A program made the position numbers and the translations under genes. The notes below the pieces were generated by a model. That model searched no databases and was not told the origin of the DNA. It was given only the letters and a program-made list of their open reading frames with translations. DNA of 64,000 nt from Mycoplasmopsis agassizii (lineage in GTDB: Bacteria > Bacillota_I > Bacilli_A > Mycoplasmatales > Metamycoplasmataceae): the NCBI RefSeq assembly GCF_002272945.1, contig NZ_NQMN01000001.1:251945-315944 (forward strand), written 5' to 3'. Numbering within the stretch: position 1 is the first letter of the stretch; every line of letters starts with the position of its first letter. Shown in pieces: positions 54,768 to 64,000 of the stretch.

Positions 54768-55198
54768 AAAAATTCCTTTATACTACTATTTAAACCTTCA
54801 TTAATTTCGATACTTTTTAAAAAATCACTGTAACTATTTCTCATTATTTTTACGTTATCTAAATAGTCCTGATTAACTTTAAATTTTTTTGAATTTTTTA
54901 GGTTTTTTATTTTGCAATGATTAAATAAAAAAAGCAATAAATTTTTATAGTCTAAATTTTGAAATTTTGTTTTCATATTTTTAATAATTAGATCAAAAAT
55001 ATTTTGAAAAATTTCATCACTTCATTGTTGAATTAAAATAAAAAATAAATGCTCTAATTCAATTAATAATTGAATATTTGAATTCAAAAAAACTTCTAAT
55101 GCATAAGAAAAAAAGAAGGCGTTTTTTTTATTAATAATTTTATAATAAGCCACTAAATCATATTTATTTTTGTAAGCTAAAATAATTTCATTATGCAT
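54752..55198 (-). CDS. Unknown protein between nusB and tlyA
   Basis: This is a 148-residue protein, starting MHNEIILAYKNKYDLVAYYK, with one TGA Trp (LIQQWSDEIF). It is rich in Phe, Leu, Asn and Lys and predicted mainly helical; no membrane segment is certain, though FILIQQ and LLLFLFNHCK are hydrophobic. It starts 2 bp after the nusB stop and overlaps tlyA by 16 nt. No family recognised. The start is supported by position rather than by a clear ribosome site. Confidence 0.7.
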
Positions 55199-55200
55199 AT

Positions 55201-55623
55201 TTATTTATTAATTTTTTTAGCAAAATTATCTAATAAAGCATTAACAAAATTTACTTCTTTTTGATCTAATAAACTTTTTGAAATTTCCACTGCTTCACTG
55301 ATTACAATATTTTTTATTCCAATTAAAATTTCATTAGCAGACACCATTAAAATTGCTCTAATCAGTGGTTTAATATTTGTTCAACTTCAGGTTTCAGATA
55401 ATAAAGATTCTAGTGCAGAAATTAATTTTTCTTCATTACTTACAAGCATCTTCATGATTCTAAATTCACGTTCATCTAGATCAAATTTAGTGAAAATATC
55501 ATCTAAGTTTAAACTTCTATCCATCAAGTAATATTGATAGATAATGCTGATCAATAAAAAGCGTTCTCTTCTTGCTAATTCTCACTTTTGGTTAGCAATT
55601 TGACTATATAAAATTTCCTTCAT
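55201..55623 (-). CDS. nusB: Transcription antitermination factor NusB
   Basis: This is a 140-residue all-helical protein (MKEILYSQIANQKWELARRE at the start) with three TGA Trp codons. The C-terminal half is diagnostic: IRAILMVSANEIL, NIVISEAVEISKSL and DQKEVNFVNALLDNFAKKI. It helps NusE/S10 bind boxA RNA during rRNA transcription. It lies 15 bp after era in the same direction. Confidence 0.9.
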
Positions 55624-55638
55624 ATTTAATAATATAAC

Positions 55639-56529
55639 TTATAAACCCATTTTATTAATGAATTCTTCATTATTAACTCAGTTCTTTTTAACTTTAACAT
55701 TTAGAAATAACTTTGTTTTTACGCTGAAACGCTCAGAAATGGCTTTTCTAGCTTCTTCTCCGATAAGTTTGATTAACTTACCGTTTTTACCAATTACAAT
55801 GCCTTTTTGGCTTTCTTTATTAACATAAATAGTTGATCTAATTTCAATAAAACTTTGATCACCAAATTCATTATCAGTTTCACTAAATTGATCAATATCT
55901 ACTAAAATTGAATAAGGTAATTCTTGATCTAAATGATTCATAGCAACTTCTCTAATGATTTCTTTTGCCATAAATCTTTGATTAATATCTGTAAAAATTT
56001 CACTATCATATTGTTGCTCACCTTCATAAGCAAACGATTTTAAAACATCAATTAATTTTGTAATTGATGTATTGTCTTTTTTAGAAATTGCGAAAATATC
56101 TTTAAAACCTAATTCTCTTAATTTATCTGCCTTAGCTTTTAAAATTTCTGTTTTATTTTCTAGATCAACTTTTGTAATAATAGCTATTTTATTTTTAGTA
56201 TTTTTTAAGTGATCAATTATAAAAATATCACCTGTAGAAATTTCTTCATTTGCAGGTGTTAAAAAAGCAGCTAAATCAATTTCTTTTAAAGAATTAAGTG
56301 CTTCTTTATTTAAGTTATCTCCGTATTTTGAAATTGGTTTATGAATTCCTGGAGTATCACTAAAAATAATTTGATAATTATCTTCAGTATTTAAAATACC
56401 AGTAATTACATTTCTAGTAGCTTGTGGTTTTTTATTGACAATTGCTAAATCATAATCTAAGATTTGATTTAGCAAAGTGCTTTTACCAACATTAGGTCTA
56501 CCGACAATTGAAACAAATAAAATCTTCAT
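55639..56529 (-). CDS. era: GTPase Era
   Basis: This is a 296-residue GTPase that binds the 3' end of 16S rRNA during maturation of the small subunit. G motifs: IVGRPNVGKSTLLN, FSDTPGIHKP and ITKVDL; the C-terminal KH domain contains ESQKGIVIGKNGKLIKLIG and the end SVKTKLFLNVKVKKNW. The protein continues through a TGA Trp after VKKN to end ...FINKMGL. Its ATG overlaps the cdd stop by one base (TAATG). Together with ybeY it marks an rRNA-maturation cluster. Confidence 0.97.
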
Positions 56530-56942
56530 TATTTTTTAGCTCAAGCAATATCATTCATGACAACAGGATGAGGTGCAAGTTCTTTTAATGAATATTCATT
56601 AACAATTTTTCCATCATATGAATAAAGATATATTTTGCTATCTGGTTTCATAAATTCAGTCATAACTTGGCGACATCCTAAACAAGGAGAAACAGGTTCA
56701 TTATTTTTACTAATAACATGCACTTCTTTTACTTCTCCAACTTTTAAGTCTGTATTTGCAACTGCCCCAAATAAGGCACTTCTTTCAGCACATAAACCTG
56801 AAGGATAAGCAGCATTTTCAACATTTACACCTTTGTAAATTTGATTGTCATTAAAGACAATAATTGCTGCAACTGGAAAATTTGAATATGGACTATATGA
56901 TTTTTCTAAAAGGATTTTTAATTCACTATAATAATTTTTCAT
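56529..56942 (-). CDS. cdd: Cytidine deaminase
   Basis: This is a 137-residue zinc enzyme that deaminates cytidine and deoxycytidine. The active site is complete: NVENAAYPSGLCAERSALFG (Cys-Ala-Glu) and SPCLGCRQVM (second and third Zn Cys). It ends NDIAWAKK with TGA as Trp. It is part of the ybeY-cdd-era cluster common in Firmicutes. TATAAT ends 6 nt before the ATG, so it may have its own leaderless promoter. Confidence 0.96.
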
Positions 56943-56948
56943 TTAACT

Positions 56949-56954
56949 ATTATA
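56949..56954 (-). promoter_or_regulatory. -10 element of cdd (leaderless layout)
   Basis: TATAAT on the minus strand, 6 nt before ATG 56940-56942, no ribosome site between. Confidence 0.5.
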
Positions 56955-56993
56955 TATTTAATAATTAATTGTTAAGCAACATATTTAATTAAA

Positions 56994-57446
56994 TTAGCGA
57001 CTTATTTTGTGCACCATTAAAATTTCTTCAGTTAAATTATTCATAATTTCTTCTTCATCTTTTTCAAGATGGTCATAACCATTTAAATGTAATAAAGCAT
57101 GTACAAATAAATAAGAAAACTCTCTTTTTAAACTGTGATTATATTCAATACTTTGGGATTTAACTTTTTCCATATCAAAAACTATTTGTCCAAGAGGCAA
57201 ATAGTTCAAAAAACTTAAAAATTCTTGATCAGCAAAAGGAAAAGATAAAACATCAGTTGTTTTATCTTTATTTCGATATTCTTTATTCAATTCTTTTACC
57301 GTTTCAGCATTAGTAATTAAGACATCAACTTGAAAAGGTAATTTACTATTTAATTTTTTTTCAGTTGTTTTTAAAAGTTCAATAAAAAGTTTTCGATAAC
57401 TAAATCTAGTGCTTGTTTCATTTAAGAAATTAATATAATCATTCAT
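56994..57446 (-). CDS. ybeY: Endoribonuclease YbeY
   Basis: This is a 150-residue metal-dependent RNase for 16S rRNA 3'-end processing and ribosome quality control. The Zn motif HALLHLNGYDH (H-x3-H-x5-H) is intact, and the central EYRNKDKTTDVLSFPFADQE is characteristic. It lies between the exporter genes and cdd. A TAAAAT ends 6 nt before the ATG with no ribosome site, so it can be transcribed apart from the exporter. Confidence 0.96.
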   Translation of the reverse strand: MNDYINFLNETSTRFSYRKLFIELLKTTEKKLNSKLPFQVDVLITNAETVKELNKEYRNKDKTTDVLSFPFADQEFLSFLNYLPLGQIVFDMEKVKSQSIEYNHSLKREFSYLFVHALLHLNGYDHLEKDEEEIMNNLTEEILMVHKISR

Positions 57447-57452
57447 GTTTTA

Positions 57453-57458
57453 ATTTTA
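57453..57458 (-). promoter_or_regulatory. -10 element of ybeY (leaderless layout)
   Basis: TAAAAT on the minus strand, 6 nt before ATG 57444-57446, no ribosome site between. Confidence 0.45.
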
Positions 57459-57470
57459 GATTATTCAAAA

Positions 57471-57860
57471 TTATTTTAAAAATAATTCATAAATTTTTTG
57501 TTCACCATTTGTGAAAGAAACATTAATTTTTGTATTAGGTAATAAAGGAGCTTTTTCTGATTCTTCGATAATTTTTACAACGAATTCTTTTGAATCATCT
57601 AACAAAATATTTTTAATTATATAGTTGTATTTTTTGTCATTAATATTTATATGAATTACATCATCAATTTTTAATCTATATGCAAGATCATTAGTTACTA
57701 TTAAAGAGTTTTCGCTTTCAGAATTTACACGTAAAACAGCTACTTCACTTTTTTGAGTGTTTTGCATAAAAAAATAAATTACACCTGCACTTGAAAAAGA
57801 TATAAATAAAAAAACGAAGACAGTTAAAAATCAATTTACTTTTCTAAATTTATTTTTCAA
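57471..57860 (-). CDS. Membrane-anchored exporter accessory protein
   Basis: This is a 129-residue protein starting at TTG 57858-57860 (KNKFRKVNWFLTVFVFLF), with one membrane helix near the N-terminus and an extracytoplasmic beta-rich part (VTNDLAYRLKIDDVIHINI ... KINVSFTNGEQKIYELFLK). It overlaps the 3' end of the C39 exporter gene by 11 nt. The plan is that of a very short HlyD/membrane-fusion-type partner: anchor plus lipoyl/barrel-like domain. The role is inferred from position and fold; no family was recognised. TGA Trp in VNWFLTV. An ATG start at 57767 would remove the helix and is less likely. Confidence 0.65.
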
Positions 57861-59877
57861 GGTACACCACTTTAGCATTTTCATTTACATAATTTTCATT
57901 ATGACTAATTTCAATAAAGATTGCATCTTTTTGAAATTCACTAATTGCCTCTTTTAATAATCTAATATTTTCTATATCTATATTTTCAAATGCTTCGTCT
58001 AATAAAATTAATTCATATTTAATTGTAAATATTCTTAGTAATTTAATTATTTGTTTTTGCCCAGAAGAAAATGATGATCCATTATCTTTTAAATTTTCTT
58101 TTAAATTTAATTTAGCATTATCTAGAATATTTGTGATCTTATATTTTTGCAAATTTTCTTCAAACAATTTTATTTTTTCAAAATCACCATCAGTAATAAA
58201 ATCTATTATGCTAGTGTTAGTTAAAAAGTATTCTGGATAAATATGAAATATTTTTTGCTTGTAATTATCTTTATTTAAATGTATCATTTTTACATCATTT
58301 ATACTGATTTCTTCGGTATTATAGTTAGCAGCAATTAAATTTAGAAGTGTACTTTTTCCACTACCATTTTGTCCTTTTAAAATTACAGATTGATCTATTT
58401 CTAAATTATCTAAACGCAAATTTTTCTTATTTAATTCATATTCAAAAAGTAATTTTTCAACTTTGATATTATTAATTTTATTTGTTAAAATAATTCCATC
58501 TTGAGTATCTTCATTATCAATTGAAAAAACAAAATTTAATAGTTCAATATTTTTTTTATTTAAAGGATACTTAACAATAATTTCTGAAAAAGATGAAAAA
58601 GGTAGAATGAAGAAATTAAATGCAGTTAAAAAAATTAAAAGATTACCTAAGCTTATTTCATCTTGTTTATTAAAAATTAATCCTACTACAGTTAATAAAA
58701 TTGGAGTTGCATAAGAAATGATAAATGAAAATAAAGAACGTATTTGATCTAGTTTTCCAATTTTGTATTCAACATTTTTATATTCTAGATAGTTGAAATT
58801 TCAAATGTTCAAATAATGATTTTTAATCTTTGAATTAGTTAATTGTTTCTTACTAAAAATTAAATCATTTGTGCTTGAATTTAAACTCATACTTGTTGAT
58901 AAAATTTTTCTATATTTAGATGAAAATAAATTTTGATAAACAAAAGAAATTGCAAAAATAATTAGTGATGCTGCAAGTGCTATAAAAAATAATTTATAAC
59001 TTATCCAAACCAATATTACAGTTGATAATGTAAAGTTTAATAATTCAGAAAATAATGCAAAAAGAAATTTAGATTTAAAATTTGAAATTTGACTAATTAA
59101 AGAGCTTCTTCTGATGTAATCGTAATAATCCATTTTTGAATAATCTAGATTATTTATATTTAATATTTTATTTACAAAATTTTTACTAATTGTATATTCA
59201 ATATTATTTGCACTTTTATTTACCAAATAATTTTTTAAAAAATTACTTATTACTTTAATAACTATTATTCAGATAAAAATTAATCCGATAGTTAAAAGAG
59301 TTTCAGTATTATTATCAATTGCACTTGATTGAAAAATTAATTTAAGAAAGAAACTAGATAAGAAAGTAAAAACTGAATTAATTAAAATTGAAATAAATAT
59401 AAACAGAAAATATTTTCCTACTTTTAGTTCTGAAAACAAACTCTTATTAATTTTTACTTCGTTTGTCTTCTTAATTCCGATGCTTACTGAAATTAAAATA
59501 TTTAAAAAAATATTTTCAAACTCAACTGCCGAAACAATATTTTTGCCATCAAAAGGATCTAAATAATGTATCTTTGTCTTAGTAATTTTTTCGATTATTA
59601 CATAATGCTGTATACCTTGCTTTTGCACAAGTGCAATATATTTTTCTTTGCTGTTAATTTTATATAAAGATTGAAAATTACTTTTATAACTTTCTAATGC
59701 TAATCCATATTTGCTCGCAACGTTTTTTAATTCACTAATGCTGATGCCTTGTTTGCCATAGTTAACTTGCTTTTTTAATAAATTTATATCTAAATGAATG
59801 TCATAAAAAAAGTTGTGAAAGCTATCTAAAACAGCAAGACCACAATCTTTAACATCTTCTTGTAAAACTATTTCCAT
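57850..59877 (-). CDS. Peptidase-containing ABC exporter (C39 type)
   Basis: This is a 675-residue protein with all three parts in one frame. C39 peptidase (1-130): catalytic Cys12 in EDVKDCGLAVLDSF, His91 in GIQHYVIIE and Asp107 in HYLDPFDG, the set used to cut double-glycine leaders. Membrane domain (about 150-430) with six hydrophobic stretches. ATPase (about 470-675): Walker A GQNGSGKST, signature FSSGQKQ, Walker B LILLDEAFE and the switch His in ISHN. It should cleave and export a small peptide or protein. No cargo gene with a GG leader is seen nearby. AGAGGT ribosome site. First gene of a long minus-strand cluster. Confidence 0.9.
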
Positions 59878-60151
59878 ATTACCTCTGTGTTTGTAATTAA
59901 GTTATTTTTTAAGGAATAAAATCTTATCCCCTCATTTAGCAATAAAATTTTTGAGTAGATTTGGAAAAAGTTTTTTGAGTTTTTTTGTAAAAAAAATTAT
60001 AGTTATTTAATCTGATAAAAAATAACTTAATAACTTTTTAAATAATAATAAATTTAAATAATCAATGTTTTTCAAATTTCAAAAATATAATTTCAAAAAT
60101 TTGAAAATCACTTTTTTGGTATTGCTTGCCCCTAAATTCTAAAAAAAGCAT
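59878..60151. other. Intergenic region upstream of the C39 exporter
   Basis: A/T-rich sequence with an 11-bp inverted repeat, TTTTCAAATTT (60069-60079) and AAATTTGAAAA (60097-60107), in the likely leader or promoter zone of the exporter gene. No coding frame and no recognisable GG-leader peptide was found. Confidence 0.5.
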
Positions 60152-60182
60152 TAAAAAAACGAACTGCTTGAAAGTTCGTTTT
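60152..60182 (-). terminator. Terminator of rpsF-ssb-rpsR
   Basis: Stem AAAACGAACT (60156-60165) and AGTTCGTTTT (60173-60182) with T7 on the minus strand, 6 bp past the rpsR stop. Confidence 0.85.
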
Positions 60183-60187
60183 AAATT

Positions 60188-60535
60188 TTATTCTTCTGAT
60201 GCAGGTGCTTCAGGAGTTTGAGGTTTTTGACCTTCAGGATGTGCTTGTCTGTCGCCTCTTTTACCCATTAAAGGACGGTTTGAACGAACACGTTCTCTTT
60301 TGTAAGGGATTAAAGCCATTTCACGAGCTCTTTTAATTGCAACAGTTAGTAAACGTTGTCTTTTAGCAGAAACAGCTGTAATTTTAGAAGGTAAAATTCT
60401 TCCGTGAGTGTTGATGTATTTTAATAATAAATCAACATCTTTGTAATCAATATAGTTAATACCATCTTGATCTAATTGAGAAATACGTTTTCTTTTTAGA
60501 ACTTTTTTACCTTTTGATTTTTTAACAAATGCCAT
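60188..60535 (-). CDS. rpsR: Ribosomal protein S18
   Basis: This is a 115-residue S18, longer than the usual 75-80. The core is standard: [40 protein letters not shown] and [12 protein letters not shown]. The basic N-terminal head ([13 protein letters not shown]) and a 25-residue tail rich in Pro, Glu and Gln ([14 protein letters not shown]) are extra. Last gene of the operon rpsF-ssb-rpsR, AAGGAACC ribosome site. Confidence 0.97.
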   Translation of the reverse strand: MAFVKKSKGKKVLKRKRISQLDQDGINYIDYKDVDLLLKYINTHGRILPSKITAVSAKRQRLLTVAIKRAREMALIPYKRERVRSNRPLMGKRGDRQAHPEGQKPQTPEAPASEE

Positions 60536-60559
60536 TTTAGGTTCCTTTCTATAGTTTAA

Positions 60560-61099
60560 TTAAAAGTCACTATCATCATCAAAAAAATCATCGTCATCAT
60601 CTAAATTGAAGCTATCATTTGCTCAATCGTTAGACTTAGAATCGTTATGAAAAGTGGTTTCTGTGTCTTGCAATTTTGCAAATTTATTTTCTTCAAAACT
60701 ATTTTGTTGAAAATTATTTTGATAATTATTATTTTCTGAATAAGAAAATGTATTAGTGCTTTGTGCATTTTGATTATTTCGATTTGAAGAAATAATGCTT
60801 GCATTATTGACTCTAACTGTTTGGTTATAAACTAGTTTATTGTCATTAGGGTTTGTGTATGTTGAAGTTTCGATTGAACCTAAAATTGAAATAATGTCAC
60901 CTTTTTTAGCGTATTTTGATAAATAAACTGCTGTTTGATTTCAGGCTGAAAAGCCAATGAAATCAGCAATTGTTTCACCAGTTCTACTTTTAAAAGGTCT
61001 ATTAACTGCAACTGTTGCTCTTAGGTATTCAATGCCTGAAGCACCTTTTGATAAAACAGGATCAGCTGTTAATCTTCCAACTATTGAAACATGGTTCAT
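60560..61099 (-). CDS. ssb: Single-stranded DNA-binding protein
   Basis: This is a 179-residue OB-fold protein (MNHVSIVGRLTADPVLSKGA at the start; ADFIGFSAWNQTAVYLSKYA; KKGDIISILGSIETSTYTN). The linker is very rich in Asn and Gln (about residues 110-150), and the acidic tail ends LDDDDDFFDDDSDF, the contact for replication and repair partners. TGA encodes Trp twice (SAWNQ and SNDWAND). It lies between the genes of two ribosomal proteins, as in most bacteria. Confidence 0.97.
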
Positions 61100-61125
61100 T
61101 TAAACTCCCTTTAATTTTTAGCTAA

Positions 61126-61545
61126 CTAAGCAGCTTTTTTATTTTGTGAAGTAACTTTTCTTGGAGTGTAGCTACGTTTAACTTCGCTACCTTCCTCTTT
61201 AGTATTTTCACGACGAACTTTAACTTCTCTTGCAGGTAGTGGTGTAGCAGGTTTATTAATTCCACGCTCACTTGTTAAGTTAACTACAAGATGTCTTCAA
61301 ACGCTTTTACTGATGTTTGCTTTACGCACAAATTCAGCAACTTCGTTTTTCTCATCAGATGATTCCACTAAAGCAAGTACATATTTAGCAACTTTACTTT
61401 TGTTAATTTCATAAGCAAGTTCTGTTCTATCAAGTACTTCGAATTTAGTAACTTTTCCGCTTTTAAATGTTGATGTTAACATGTCTTTTGCCACGTTTTC
61501 ATTTTCAGCAGGTGCTAAAATCATCATAATTTCATATTGACTCAT
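61126..61545 (-). CDS. rpsF: Ribosomal protein S6
   Basis: This is a 139-residue S6: MSQYEIMMILAPAENENVAK, then VLDRTELAYEINKSKVAKYV and the end of the fold around SVWRHLVVNLTSERG (TGA as Trp). A 40-residue basic tail (AREVKVRREN ... SYTPRKVTSQNKKAA) is extra. AAGGAGG ribosome site. First gene of rpsF-ssb-rpsR. Confidence 0.97.
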
Positions 61546-61868
61546 CGTTTCCTCCTTCTGGTCTAATGGGTTAGTTTCTCTAATTTTTTGAACTAACCAA
61601 GGTTATAATAATACTTATAACATAAAAAGCAATTTCTTTGCTTAAAAATTAGGCTCAAAAAATGACTTTTTTGCTTGTTTTTACAAGTTATTTTGCTCTC
61701 AAAATAACATTAGTTTTAAGCATTAAAACTACTAAAATTTATCTTTTAAATTTTAGATTTTTTTAGCTCATCTAAAAGCTTTTTTTGTTAAAATAAAGCA
61801 AGCTATTTTAAATACTTTCCACAGTAGCAGATATATTTAAAACTAAACACTATTTAAAGGAATCAAAT
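61546..61868. promoter_or_regulatory. Divergent control region of rpsF and rpsT
   Basis: In the rpsF leader an 8-bp hairpin, GGTTAGTT (61569-61576) and AACTAACC (61591-61598), lies just upstream of the ribosome site; it could take part in S6-S18 feedback, although the CCG bulge described for that motif is not seen. The remainder is promoter sequence for both sides, with TTAAAAT near 61789 as a likely -10 of rpsT. Confidence 0.4.
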
Positions 61869-62135
61869 ATGGCAAATATTAAAGCAAATATTAAAAGTAT
61901 TGTAACTAACGAAAAACGTCGTCTTCGTAATAATGCTATCAAATCTAGAGTTAAAACTGCAACTAAAAAAGCAATTAAAGCAATTAATCAAAAAGATGAA
62001 AACGCTTTAGAATTAGTAAGATTAGCACATTCAGAAATTGCAAACGCAAGATCAAAAAATGTGCTACATGCAAATAACGCTGCACGCAAAAGTTCTCGAC
62101 TTGATGCAAAATATAATGCTGCTTTTCAAAAATAA
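61869..62135 (+). CDS. rpsT: Ribosomal protein S20
   Basis: This is an 88-residue S20, starting MANIKANIKSIVTNEKRRLR, with the usual three-helix basic sequence (NNAIKSRVKTATKKAIKAIN, NVLHANNAARKSSRLD). AAAGGAATC ribosome site. Single gene with its own terminator. Confidence 0.97.
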   Translation: MANIKANIKSIVTNEKRRLRNNAIKSRVKTATKKAIKAINQKDENALELVRLAHSEIANARSKNVLHANNAARKSSRLDAKYNAAFQK

Positions 62136-62157
62136 TTAAAAATTATTTTCAATTTAG

Positions 62158-62186
62158 AAAGTTCAAATTAAGTTTTGAACTTTTTT
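62158..62186 (+). terminator. Terminator of rpsT
   Basis: Stem AAAGTTCAAA (62158-62167) and TTTGAACTTT (62174-62183) followed by T. Confidence 0.85.
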
Positions 62187-62280
62187 ATTTTATTAAATAG
62201 TTTGTAACTATTTAAAAGCATTGGTGAAAATTTAAGAAAATTTTCATAAAAATAAATAACCTAAAATGGCTTTTTTATTT

Positions 62281-62286
62281 TAAAAT
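62281..62286 (+). promoter_or_regulatory. -10 element of ppa (leaderless layout)
   Basis: TAAAAT ends 9 nt before ATG 62296; no ribosome site between. Confidence 0.45.
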
Positions 62287-62295
62287 GTACTAGAT

Positions 62296-62853
62296 ATGAA
62301 AAATAAATTATTAGATGTAACCATTGAAATTTCAAAGGGTTCAAAAATTAAATATGAATATGATCGTGCTAGCAAAAAACTAGTTGTTGATCGTATTTTA
62401 AGAGGCGATTATGTCTATCCTGCTAACTATGGATTTTTAGCAGATGCACTTGATTGAGATGGAGATGAACTAGATGTTTTAGTTTATTCATCAGAACAAT
62501 TTCAACCAGGTTCAAGTTTAAAAGCGCGTCTTGTTGGAGCAATGCAAATGATTGATGATGGTGAAACAGATACTAAATTAATTGCAGTGCATGCCGATGA
62601 TTATCGTTTAGATGCAATTACTAAATTAAGTGATTTACCTGAAAAATTTATTGATGATGTTAAATACTTTTTCTCAACTTATAAAAATTGAAAACGTAAA
62701 GGTATTACTCAAGTTGGAAGTTTTAAAGATGAAAACTGAGCAGTTGCTGAATATGAAGAATGCATTAGTTTAATGAAGGAATTTGGTAAGTTACCAAAAG
62801 ATGAATTTATTAAATTAATGAAAGAAAAACACCCTGAAAAATACGAAGCATAA
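62296..62853 (+). CDS. ppa: Inorganic pyrophosphatase
   Basis: This is a 185-residue family I enzyme that hydrolyses pyrophosphate and pulls nucleic acid synthesis forward. The metal and substrate sites are intact: [33 protein letters not shown] (the D-x-D-x-x-D type signature; TGA as Trp), and [14 protein letters not shown]. Its stop overlaps the ATG of the next gene (TAATG). Confidence 0.97.
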
Positions 62854-63266
62854 TGCAAGAAATTTCAATCGAAGAACAAAATCAAAAAAGACTTAATGAA
62901 TACCATAAAAGACGCTTAATTTCAGTTAAAAACTTTTATACAATATACTTTGTTATTGCGACAATTTTATCAGTTTTATTAATTGCTTTTATTGTTAGTT
63001 TAGCTATTTCTTTAACTGGTGTAAGTGCTTTATTATGAGCCTGAATTTCATTATTAATTGTTTCTGTTTTTGTCGCTTTTGCATTCATGATTTTATCAAT
63101 TATGTTGATCATGAAAATTACAAGTGAAGAAACGATTATTGAAGATAAGCACTCGTTAAGTTTATATATTTTTTTAGAATTGATTTTATCTATTATCTGA
63201 ATTTTTTCCTTAATTGGTTATCTTAAATATTTAAAATCAGCTAAAAAAGAAATTGCAAAATATTAA
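62853..63266 (+). CDS. Small membrane protein downstream of ppa
   Basis: This is a 137-residue protein, [20 protein letters not shown] at the start, with a charged head and three hydrophobic segments (IYFVIATILSVLLIAFIVSL; ISLLIVSVFVAFAFMILSIM; LYIFLELILSIIWIFSLIGY). Three TGA codons read as Trp. It is translated by coupling with ppa (1-base overlap). No family recognised. Confidence 0.75.
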
Positions 63267-63272
63267 AAATAT

Positions 63273-63296
63273 ACCTTGCTGAATGCAAGGTTTTTT
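63273..63296 (+). terminator. Terminator of the ppa operon
   Basis: Stem ACCTTGC (63273-63279) and GCAAGGT (63285-63291) followed by six T. Confidence 0.85.
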
Positions 63297-63340
63297 ATTG
63301 CCATCTTTTTAAAATTTATGATTAAAAAAAAGACAAGCAA

Positions 63341-63364
63341 AATGTGCATTTTTTGATGCACATT
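63341..63364 (-). terminator. Hairpin at the end of topA
   Basis: Stem AATGTGCAT (63341-63349) and ATGCACATT (63356-63364), right after the topA stop at 63365-63367. The T-run on the minus strand is short, so it is a weaker call. Confidence 0.6.
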
Positions 63365-64000
63365 TTATTCATCTAATTTAGGTTTCTTCTTTAATGAATC
63401 TAATAATTTATTTGAGCGTGTTTGTTTAGGAATTCGCCGATTATAGGTACATGTAGGGTAGTTTGAGCATCCTACGAATCTTCCATAACGAGAATTTTTA
63501 TAAATTAATTCACCTTGATCAAGTGGACATTTTTCATTTAAAAATTCAGGAAGTAAAGTTGTCTTTTCTAAATTTTCATAAGCAAATTCCATGGTCTCTG
63601 TAAATAAATTGTAAAAGGAATTCATTAAGTTTATATAGTCTTTTTTTCCTTCAGAAATTAAGTCTAAATCTGATTCAACTTCAGCTGTATATCTTTCATT
63701 AATTATATTAGGAAAACCTTCAAGAAGTTTTTGTAATAATTGTCTTCCGTATTCAGTTGGTTTTAATGCTTGACCTGTTTTTTCAACATATTGTCTTGAT
63801 CTAATTATGTTTACAGTTGTTGCAAAAGTAGAAGGGCGACCTACTTTAATTTCATCTAACATTTCAATTAAAGATCCATCATTATAACGAGCAGGTGGCT
63901 CAGTTTTTTTAGCTAATTTTTCTAGTTTAAAAATTTCGATTTCATCACCAATTTTTAAATCTAAAATTAGTTGTTCATCCTCTTCATTAGCAATTGCTTT
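63365..64000 (-). CDS. topA: DNA topoisomerase I, C-terminal part
   Basis: About 211 residues are visible; the N-terminal part, with TOPRIM and the catalytic Tyr, lies beyond the right edge. Visible landmarks are TEPPARYNDGSLIEMLDEIK, GRPSTFATTVNIIRSRQYVE and TEYGRQLLQKLLEGFPNIIN of domain I/III, and one Cys4 zinc-ribbon (ECPLDQG-like sequence KCPLDQGELIYKNSRYGRFV, then GCSNYPTCTY) near the C-terminus. The family relaxes negative supercoils. Confidence 0.95.
   Translation of the reverse strand, partial: KAIANEEDEQLILDLKIGDEIEIFKLEKLAKKTEPPARYNDGSLIEMLDEIKVGRPSTFATTVNIIRSRQYVEKTGQALKPTEYGRQLLQKLLEGFPNIINERYTAEVESDLDLISEGKKDYINLMNSFYNLFTETMEFAYENLEKTTLLPEFLNEKCPLDQGELIYKNSRYGRFVGCSNYPTCTYNRRIPKQTRSNKLLDSLKKKPKLDE

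Overview
The window comes from a mycoplasma (class Mollicutes). It is very AT-rich and TGA is read as tryptophan throughout: almost every real gene runs through in-frame TGA codons at sites where the protein family expects Trp. Lipoprotein signal peptides, short A/T spacers and gene pairs such as rpoE-fba, rpsF-ssb-rpsR and rpsB-tsf fit the Mycoplasmopsis/Metamycoplasma type of genome. I cannot name the species from sequence alone.

Layout. 1-3.5 kb: tandem copies of a coiled-coil protein (one partial, one intact, one frameshifted) and a frameshifted lipoprotein. 3.9-8.7 kb: type I restriction genes hsdR and hsdM; their specificity partner hsdS lies far away at 41.1-42.2 kb. 8.7-10 kb: fba, rpoE and tRNA-Arg(UCG). 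10.4-16.4 kb: a large lipoprotein, thyA-dfrA, and one 679-residue protein that carries two complete C5-cytosine methyltransferases. 16.8-19.7 kb: a tiny gene coupled to a lipoprotein gene, then an intact IS3-family element with a -1 frameshift signal. 20-30 kb: four consecutive large surface proteins on the minus strand (one frameshifted). 30.3-36 kb: engB, tuf, an unusual lipoprotein built on trigger factor, and another multi-domain lipoprotein. 36-43 kb: tsaC, azoR, a small surface protein, tsf, rpsB, a coiled-coil protein with 42-bp repeats, hsdS and a PQ-loop membrane protein. 43-47.6 kb: a YebC-family gene, nadE, an unknown gene, coaX and an ECF S component (probably pantothenate), and two small membrane proteins. 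47.7-60 kb: parC/parE, then a long minus-strand cluster (C39-peptidase ABC exporter, accessory protein, ybeY, cdd, era, nusB, unknown, tlyA, sufS, sufU). 60-64 kb: rpsR-ssb-rpsF, divergent rpsT, ppa, a small membrane protein, and the 3' part of topA.

Themes. The surface proteins share a modular build: a signal or anchor, then beta-rich units of roughly 100 residues that often end in a Gly-Phe motif. Two of them, plus one coiled-coil gene, are broken by single-base indels, which points to active turnover of surface genes. Many housekeeping genes have a TATAAT/TAAAAT hexamer ending only 6-9 nt before ATG and no Shine-Dalgarno (leaderless layout), whereas surface-protein and translation genes mostly have clear Shine-Dalgarno sites.

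The most interesting items are the trigger-factor lipoprotein (32366-34063), the double methyltransferase (14409-16448), the remote hsdS with 12-bp spacer repeats (41709-41740), and the C39 exporter cluster. No CRISPR array, rRNA gene, prophage or integrative element was seen.
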